Shown: positions 59,401 to 64,000 of the stretch, one piece after another
Position numbering within the stretch: the stretch's first letter is position 1
Layout: every line of letters begins with the position of its first letter
Origin: CAWGUU01 sp963825765
Lineage (GTDB): Bacteria; Actinomycetota; Acidimicrobiia; Acidimicrobiales; AC-14
Direction of reading: 5' to 3'
Length of the DNA: 64,000 bases
Assembly: GCA_963825765.1 (NCBI GenBank)
Contig: CAWGUU010000009.1
Coordinates: forward strand, 1-64,000
Made by a program: the position numbers and the translations under genes
The notes under the pieces: generated by a model
Database searches by the model: none
What the model was told of the DNA's origin: nothing
The model's input: the letters and a program-made list of their open reading frames with translations, nothing else

Positions 59401-61152
59401 GTGCTGCTCGAGGAGCTCAGGAAGCTCCAGACCATCATCTCCGAGCTGGCCGGGGCCTCGTCGGAGGAAGCGATCGCCGACGTAGTCGTCGACTTCCTGC
59501 TCCCCGCCTTGGGCGCCGACGCCGGCGTGCTGGCGCTGAAGGACGAGGAGGGTGGCCTCGACGTCCGGCGGGCGGTGGGCTACGGCGACGTCGTCGACGC
59601 ATGGCGTCGCATCCCGATCGACGCCGGCCTGCCCATCAGCGAGGCGGCTCGCCGAGGTGAGCCCGTGTTCCTGTCGACCGGGGAGACCCGGCTGAAGGCG
59701 TTTCCCCGCAGCGCCGCCATACCGGTGCAACACGAGGGCCTCGCCGCGCTGCCCCTGCTGGCGGGCGGGCGCGCAGTGGGTGTGTTGGGCCTGAGCTTCA
59801 CCGAGACACACCACTTCCAGCCGGACGAGCGGGCTCTGCTCGTCACCGTCGCCCAGCTGTGCGCCCTCACCGTCGACCGGTTCCAGCGGGGCGCGCGGCT
59901 CAGCCGGCTCCAGGCGCTCACCGGCCATCTGTCCCAGGCGTTCACCGTCGCCGAGGTCGTCAGGGTGGTCAGGGACGAGCCGATCTCGGAACGGGCGCTC
60001 CGCAGCAGGGGATTGTGGCTGCTCGACGAGGCGAGTGGCGATCTACGCATGGCCCTGCCCGAGCGACCGGGCTCGGCGGAGGGAGTGGTGGTGGCCGACG
60101 CCGACATCCCCGCGGCACAGGCGGCGCGCACCGGGACGGCGGTCTGGGTCGACGCCCTGGATGGTTCCGGCTCGTTCCCCACCCTCGCCGGCACCGGCTG
60201 TCGGAGCGCGGCGGCGATCCCGCTGGCGGCCGAGGACAGGGTCGTCGGGGTCCTCACCGTGGGCTTCGACAACGATCTACCGCTCGAGGACGACGACCGA
60301 CGCTTCCTCGTGGCCCTGGCCGAGCAGGTGGCGGTGGCGCTCGAGCGCGCCAGGCTCTACGACAGCGAGCGTCTCTCCCGTCGCCAGGCCGAGCAGGCCA
60401 GGCGCGAGGCCGAACAGGACAGGCGCCGGTCGGTCGAGCTGGCCCGGGCCCTCCAGACCAGCCTGCTCCCGCCCCGCCTGCCGGACGTCCCCGGCCTCGA
60501 CCTGGGGGCGCGATACCACCCGGCGCTGGCCGGACTGGAGGTCGGCGGCGACTTCTACGACGTGTTCGACACCGGCGGTGACTGGGCCGTCGTCATCGGC
60601 GACGTGTGCGGCAAGGGACCGGAGGCGGCGGCCCTGACCGCCCTCGCTCGCTACACGATCCGGTCGGTGGCGATGGACCTCCGCCACCCCGCCCAGGTGC
60701 TCCGCAAGCTCAACGAGACGCTGCTGCACCACCAGCTCGACGAGCGGTTCTGCACCGTCGCCTACGGGCGGGTCGTCCCCAGCGTGGGCGGGATGCGGGT
60801 GTCGGTGTGCCGCGGCGGCCATCCGCCGCCGCTCGTGGTCCGGGCGAACGGCGAGATCGAGCCGATCGGTGCCGACGGCGGCGCCATCGGCCTCTTCCCC
60901 GAGATCCGGCTGTGGGAGGAGACGACGCTGCTCCTCCCGGGCGACAACCTCGTCTTCTACACCGACGGCGTCACCGAGGCCCGCAGGGGCCACGAGCAGT
61001 TCGGCGACGAGCAGCTGGCGAGAGTGCTCGGGTCGTGCGCCGGGTACTCGGCCGCAGAGGTGGCCGAGAACGTCCAGGCTGCCGTCGTCGACTTCGGGGG
61101 GCCCCAACCCCGGGACGACATCGCCGTCCTGGTCCTGCACGTACCGGCCTGA
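59401..61152 (+). CDS. GAF-GAF-PP2C (RsbU/SpoIIE-type) serine phosphatase
   Basis: A protein of about 583 residues. Two GAF domains cover roughly residues 12-175 and 185-320. A coiled-coil of Arg/Glu-rich residues (QAEQARREAEQDRRRSVELARALQTSLLPPRLP) leads to the PP2C-like phosphatase with GGDFYDVF, VIGDVCGKGPEAA, YTDGVTEARRG and DDIAVLVL. Such enzymes dephosphorylate anti-anti-sigma factors. The GTG at 59401 is preferred; an in-frame GTG at 59254 would leave only 13 bases to the divergent cobD gene and would translate a repeat region. No anti-sigma gene is adjacent. The convergent neighbour is a KaiC-like ATPase. Confidence 0.87.
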   Translation: MLLEELRKLQTIISELAGASSEEAIADVVVDFLLPALGADAGVLALKDEEGGLDVRRAVGYGDVVDAWRRIPIDAGLPISEAARRGEPVFLSTGETRLKAFPRSAAIPVQHEGLAALPLLAGGRAVGVLGLSFTETHHFQPDERALLVTVAQLCALTVDRFQRGARLSRLQALTGHLSQAFTVAEVVRVVRDEPISERALRSRGLWLLDEASGDLRMALPERPGSAEGVVVADADIPAAQAARTGTAVWVDALDGSGSFPTLAGTGCRSAAAIPLAAEDRVVGVLTVGFDNDLPLEDDDRRFLVALAEQVAVALERARLYDSERLSRRQAEQARREAEQDRRRSVELARALQTSLLPPRLPDVPGLDLGARYHPALAGLEVGGDFYDVFDTGGDWAVVIGDVCGKGPEAAALTALARYTIRSVAMDLRHPAQVLRKLNETLLHHQLDERFCTVAYGRVVPSVGGMRVSVCRGGHPPPLVVRANGEIEPIGADGGAIGLFPEIRLWEETTLLLPGDNLVFYTDGVTEARRGHEQFGDEQLARVLGSCAGYSAAEVAENVQAAVVDFGGPQPRDDIAVLVLHVPA

Positions 61153-61177
61153 CCGCCACCGTCGGCGCGGAGTGCAG

Positions 61178-62557
61178 TCAGCCGACGAAGGTGTCGCCGA
61201 CCACGATGCCGTCGCCGGTGATGACGTACTCACGGATCTCGGGCTCGTGCAGGCTGGCGCGGGTCTTGAGCACGGTGAGCGCCCGCTTCACCCTCGACTC
61301 GCTGCGCAGGAACTGCAGCAGGATCACGTTGTCGGACATGTTCGAGATGCCCGACTCGGACAGCCGCGAGAGGTTGAAGAGGTCGGGGACCTCCATCGTC
61401 ATCAGCACGCTGACGCCCCGGCGCGAGCACCGCTGGATGAGGGAGTAGATGTACTCCCGCATCCGGACCTGGTCGGGCGACGCGAACGCCAGGTCGCCCA
61501 GGCTGTCGATCATGAGCCGGGTCACGCCCTGGGACTCGACGGCGTCGAGGAGGGAGTACACCCACTCGTCGATGTAGAGGTCGACGGTCGACCGGTACAG
61601 GAGCGACACGTCGGGGTGCCCGAGCGACCAGCCGAAGCCTGCGGCGGTGCGCTGGAGCTGGCTCGGGTTCTCCTGGAGGTTGGCGATCAGGCCCCGCTCG
61701 CCCCTTGCCGCCCCGCCGAAGATGAAGCTCATGCCCATCACCGTCTTTCCCGACCCCGACGGGCCCGCCACCAGCGTGCAGGCGCCCGGCCAGTAGCCGT
61801 CGCCAAGCATGGTGTCGAGGGCGGGGATACCGGAGGAGATGCGGTCCTCGGACAGCTCGTATCCAGTCTGGTTGCCGATGTCCGCCAGGCGGGGGAAGAC
61901 GTCGAGGCCCCGCTCCGAGAGCCGGTAGGCGTGCTGACCGGACAGGAAGCCGCTGCCCCGCAGCTTGAGGATCTGCAGGACCCTGGTCTCGCGCTCGCTG
62001 AGCATGACCGTCGACAGCTGGACGATGGCGTCGGCGACCGCGAACTCGGGCTCCTTGGCGATGTCGTCGGGCGCGTACTCGCCGACCCAGAACGACGACG
62101 CCCCCGACGCCGAGAGGCGGGCGGCGAAGTCGTGGAGGAACCACCGGAAGTCGCTCGGCTCCCGGGCGAAGGCGTGCAGGGCCTTGAAGCTGTCGATGAC
62201 GATCATGGCCGGGGCGTACTCGGCGATCAGAGCCTGCAGGCGGTCGACGAAGGCCGGTAGGCCTCGTTCGTCCAGGAGCCCCCCGAGGTCCTCGTAGAAG
62301 ACCGCCTTCCCGACCAGCGAGTCGTCGAAGAACGACAGGGTCCGCCCGTAGCGGAGGATCTTGTCCATGGGCTCCGACACCGTCGAGACGTACAGGGCGG
62401 GTGTCTCGGGGGTGGCGTTGGAGAACACGAACTGCTGTGCCAACAGCGTCTTGCCCGTACCCGGGGCGCCGGTGATGAGCGTCAGGGCGCCGGTCGACAG
62501 GCCGCCGCCGAGGACCTGGTCGAGCCGTGGATGCCCGCTCTTCAGCCGTGAGGTCAA
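61178..62557 (-). CDS. KaiC-like tandem RecA-fold ATPase
   Basis: A 459-residue protein with two KaiC/RadA-type ATPase domains. The first has LDQVLGGGLSTGALTLITGAPGTGKT (Walker A about residue 33) and MIVIDSFKAL (Walker B). The second begins GIPALDTMLGDGYWPGACTLVAGPSGSGKT (about 262) with RLMIDSLGDL. The first domain has no CatE-like double glutamate visible. Such proteins outside cyanobacteria act in signalling or stress rather than as clocks. It faces the GAF-PP2C gene end to end with 25 bases between, a pairing suggestive of a shared signalling role. ATG 62557 gives the usual opening. Confidence 0.9.
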   Translation of the reverse strand: MTSRLKSGHPRLDQVLGGGLSTGALTLITGAPGTGKTLLAQQFVFSNATPETPALYVSTVSEPMDKILRYGRTLSFFDDSLVGKAVFYEDLGGLLDERGLPAFVDRLQALIAEYAPAMIVIDSFKALHAFAREPSDFRWFLHDFAARLSASGASSFWVGEYAPDDIAKEPEFAVADAIVQLSTVMLSERETRVLQILKLRGSGFLSGQHAYRLSERGLDVFPRLADIGNQTGYELSEDRISSGIPALDTMLGDGYWPGACTLVAGPSGSGKTVMGMSFIFGGAARGERGLIANLQENPSQLQRTAAGFGWSLGHPDVSLLYRSTVDLYIDEWVYSLLDAVESQGVTRLMIDSLGDLAFASPDQVRMREYIYSLIQRCSRRGVSVLMTMEVPDLFNLSRLSESGISNMSDNVILLQFLRSESRVKRALTVLKTRASLHEPEIREYVITGDGIVVGDTFVG

Positions 62558-62650
62558 TCCGTCTCCGCTCCGATCGGTAGCGGCAATGTAGGCGCGTGGG
62601 ACCGGTCCCCGCCGTTGTGACCGTGCAACAGACCTAAGAGGGCCGATCGG

Positions 62651-63355
62651 CTACCAGCGGGTGGCGGCTACCAGCAGTCCGATCGTCTCGCCGACGATGC
62701 CGGCGGCACCGAGCACGTCGCCGGTGAATCCGCCCAGGCGGCGGCGGGCGAAGGCCACGACGGCAGCCCCGGCTACGGCCACGGCCACGACGGCCAGGAC
62801 ACCCCGTCCCCCGAGGGCCACGGCGCCGAGGACGAACGAGCAGGCGACCCCGACGGCGGCGACGGGCCCCGGGCGACCGCCCAGGAAGGCGCTGGCCAGG
62901 CCGCCCTCGCTCCGGGCATAGGGCACCGCCCTGGCGGTCACCGCCATCATGGTGCGGGACGCGCACCACAACGCGGCGACGAGGGCCACGCTCGGCCCCA
63001 TCGACGCCAGGACGGTCACCCGCAGCACCAGGGTGACGACGACCGCGGCCACGCCGAAGGCGCCGACGTCGGGCTGGGCCATCACCTCCAGCCGGCGGCG
63101 GCGGTCGAGGTGGGGCAGCACGCCGTCGGCCGTGTCGGCCAGGCCGTCGACGTGGAGGGCGCCGGTGAGGGCCAGGTCGGCAACCACCGCGATGGTGGCG
63201 GCCACCGCCGGCGCCCACAGCTCGCCGGCGCCCCACCAGACTGCTCCTACGGCGGCGCCGAGGAGGGCGCCGACCAGGGGGAACCACGAGAACGAGCGGG
63301 CGTCGGGCTCCCGCGCCCGGCCAAGAGGGGTGAGGAAGGCGAGGGCGGCGAGCAC
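62651..63355 (-). CDS. cobS: Adenosylcobinamide-GDP ribazoletransferase CobS
   Basis: A 234-residue multipass enzyme joining GDP-cobinamide with alpha-ribazole to make adenosylcobalamin. The opening FLTPLGRAREPDARSFSWFPLVGALLGAAVG and the aspartate motif LHVDGLADTADGV identify the family. About six hydrophobic segments follow. The GTG at 63355 is contiguous with the cobU stop (63356-63358), so the genes are coupled. It ends 94 bases before the KaiC-like gene start. Confidence 0.92.
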   Translation of the reverse strand: MLAALAFLTPLGRAREPDARSFSWFPLVGALLGAAVGAVWWGAGELWAPAVAATIAVVADLALTGALHVDGLADTADGVLPHLDRRRRLEVMAQPDVGAFGVAAVVVTLVLRVTVLASMGPSVALVAALWCASRTMMAVTARAVPYARSEGGLASAFLGGRPGPVAAVGVACSFVLGAVALGGRGVLAVVAVAVAGAAVVAFARRRLGGFTGDVLGAAGIVGETIGLLVAATRW

Positions 63356-63886
63356 TCAGCCTGCTTCCTGGGGTTGATCTGCGGCCCGGGCGAGGGGGAG
63401 GAGGCGGCCGGCCACGACCAGCCAGACGTCGCCGGCCACGCCGGCCACGGCGGTGTTCACCGTCCCGAGGGTGTCGCGGAACCGGCGGCCGACCTCGGTC
63501 GACGGGTGCACGCCGAGCCCGACCTCCTCGGAGACGACGACGGTCGGTCCGTTGCGGGTGCGGAGGGCGTCGCACAGGGCAGTCACATCAACCGGGGCGT
63601 CGGGTGTCATGTCGTCGAGGCCCGCCACCCACGTCCCGAGCGAGTCGACCAGCACCGGGCCATCGAGACCGGCCAGCAGTCCCGGCAGATCGGGACCCGA
63701 CTCGACCGTCTTCCAGGTCGGGGGCCGCCGGGCCGTGTGGGCGGCGACCCGGTCGGCGAAGTCGGCGTCCGCCGGGTCGACGACCGCGGTGGCGACGTAG
63801 GTGACGTCGTCCCCCAGCCCGGACACCAGCCGTTCGGCGACCGCCGACTTCCCGGACCGGGCGCCGCCCAGCACGAGGGTGATCAC
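63356..63886 (-). CDS. cobU: Adenosylcobinamide kinase/adenosylcobinamide-phosphate guanylyltransferase
   Basis: A 176-residue bifunctional enzyme that phosphorylates cobinamide and then transfers GMP. The P-loop LVLGGARSGKS begins the protein; VTYVATAV, WKTVE, LVDSLGTWV and VVVSEEVGLGVHPSTEVGRRFRD follow in family order. The GTG at 63886 overlaps the stop of the upstream fdhD-like gene by the GTGA pattern. It is first of the two cob genes in this small operon. Confidence 0.94.
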   Translation of the reverse strand: MITLVLGGARSGKSAVAERLVSGLGDDVTYVATAVVDPADADFADRVAAHTARRPPTWKTVESGPDLPGLLAGLDGPVLVDSLGTWVAGLDDMTPDAPVDVTALCDALRTRNGPTVVVSEEVGLGVHPSTEVGRRFRDTLGTVNTAVAGVAGDVWLVVAGRLLPLARAADQPQEAG

Positions 63887-64000
63887 TGGTCGAGCGGGGC
63901 GTAGACGTTGTAGCGGTCGTCGCCTGCGAACCCCACGAGCGCCAGGCCGGCGGCGCGGGCCGTCTCCACCGACAGCGACGTGGGCGCACCCACCGCCACC
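63883..64000 (-). CDS. fdhD: FdhD-like formate dehydrogenase accessory protein, partial (C-terminus)
   Basis: The last 38 residues of a protein entering from the right edge. The sequence has VGAPTSLSVETARAAGLALVGF and DDRYNVYAPLDQ, which matches the C-terminal end of FdhD sulfurtransferases (APTSLAV, GLTLVGF, RFNVY). FdhD transfers sulfur to the molybdenum cofactor of formate dehydrogenase. Only the C-terminus is visible, so the assignment rests on these segments. Its stop overlaps the cobU start. Confidence 0.7.
   Translation of the reverse strand, partial: VAVGAPTSLSVETARAAGLALVGFAGDDRYNVYAPLDQ

Overview
The window is about 64 kb of very GC-rich DNA with actinobacterial features: many GTG/TTG starts, ATGA/GTGA stop-start overlaps, a DUF222-HNH (13E12-type) gene with a LexA-like box, an ANTAR regulator, and geosmin and 2-methylisoborneol genes. 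I infer a member of Actinomycetota, possibly an Acidimicrobiia-like lineage. No rRNA or CRISPR array is visible, and there is one tRNA (Gly, GCC).

Layout. 1-4.1 kb: a frameshifted UvrD-like helicase-nuclease, a glycerophosphodiesterase, orn, dut and tRNA-Gly. 4.1-32.1 kb: a terpenoid island with the GPP 2-C-methyltransferase and 2-methylisoborneol synthase, geosmin synthase, an idi - prenyltransferase - DXS/terpene-cyclase operon with a response regulator, an IS110 remnant, a CASTOR/POLLUX-type channel, a Family 2B encapsulin operon (two shell proteins plus a prenyltransferase-like protein), a secreted Ig-like/membrane protein, a LuxR-family ATPase regulator, a PucR-type regulator, ispG and a GluR0-like glutamate-receptor potassium channel. 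32-35 kb: decayed genes, a DUF222-HNH gene and an mrr remnant. 35-64 kb: mostly housekeeping and signalling genes. These are a branched-chain amino acid type ABC transporter with a fused LivM-LivG, cyclophilin, a DNA methyltransferase with Ppx/GppA, a UvrD-HRDC helicase, a PAP2-kinase-flippase fusion, a potassium channel, an intradiol dioxygenase, a two-component system, GAF-ANTAR and Crp/Fnr regulators, metF, cobD, a GAF-PP2C phosphatase facing a KaiC-like ATPase, cobS, cobU and the end of fdhD.

How the island works together. Nine promoters between 6.6 and 30.9 kb share one architecture: a dyad CCGTA-N5-TACGG, whose last G begins GACGAC in the -35 position, then 18-19 bases, then a TANNNT -10 element (eight of nine fit TANNNT). 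They head the methyltransferase/MIB, geosmin, idi/prenyltransferase/DXS-cyclase, channel, encapsulin, Ig-membrane protein, LuxR ATPase, ispG and GluR0 units. The island therefore looks like a single regulon joining precursor supply (DXS, IspG, Idi, prenyltransferase), volatile terpene cyclases, a protein shell and two ion channels. The LuxR-family ATPase, itself behind such a promoter, is the natural candidate activator.

The most unusual gene product is a 925-residue fusion of 1-deoxy-D-xylulose-5-phosphate synthase (first MEP enzyme) with a class I terpene cyclase-like domain (last step). The second is the two-shell Family 2B encapsulin operon, whose prenyltransferase-like partner has lost the normal second aspartate-rich motif.
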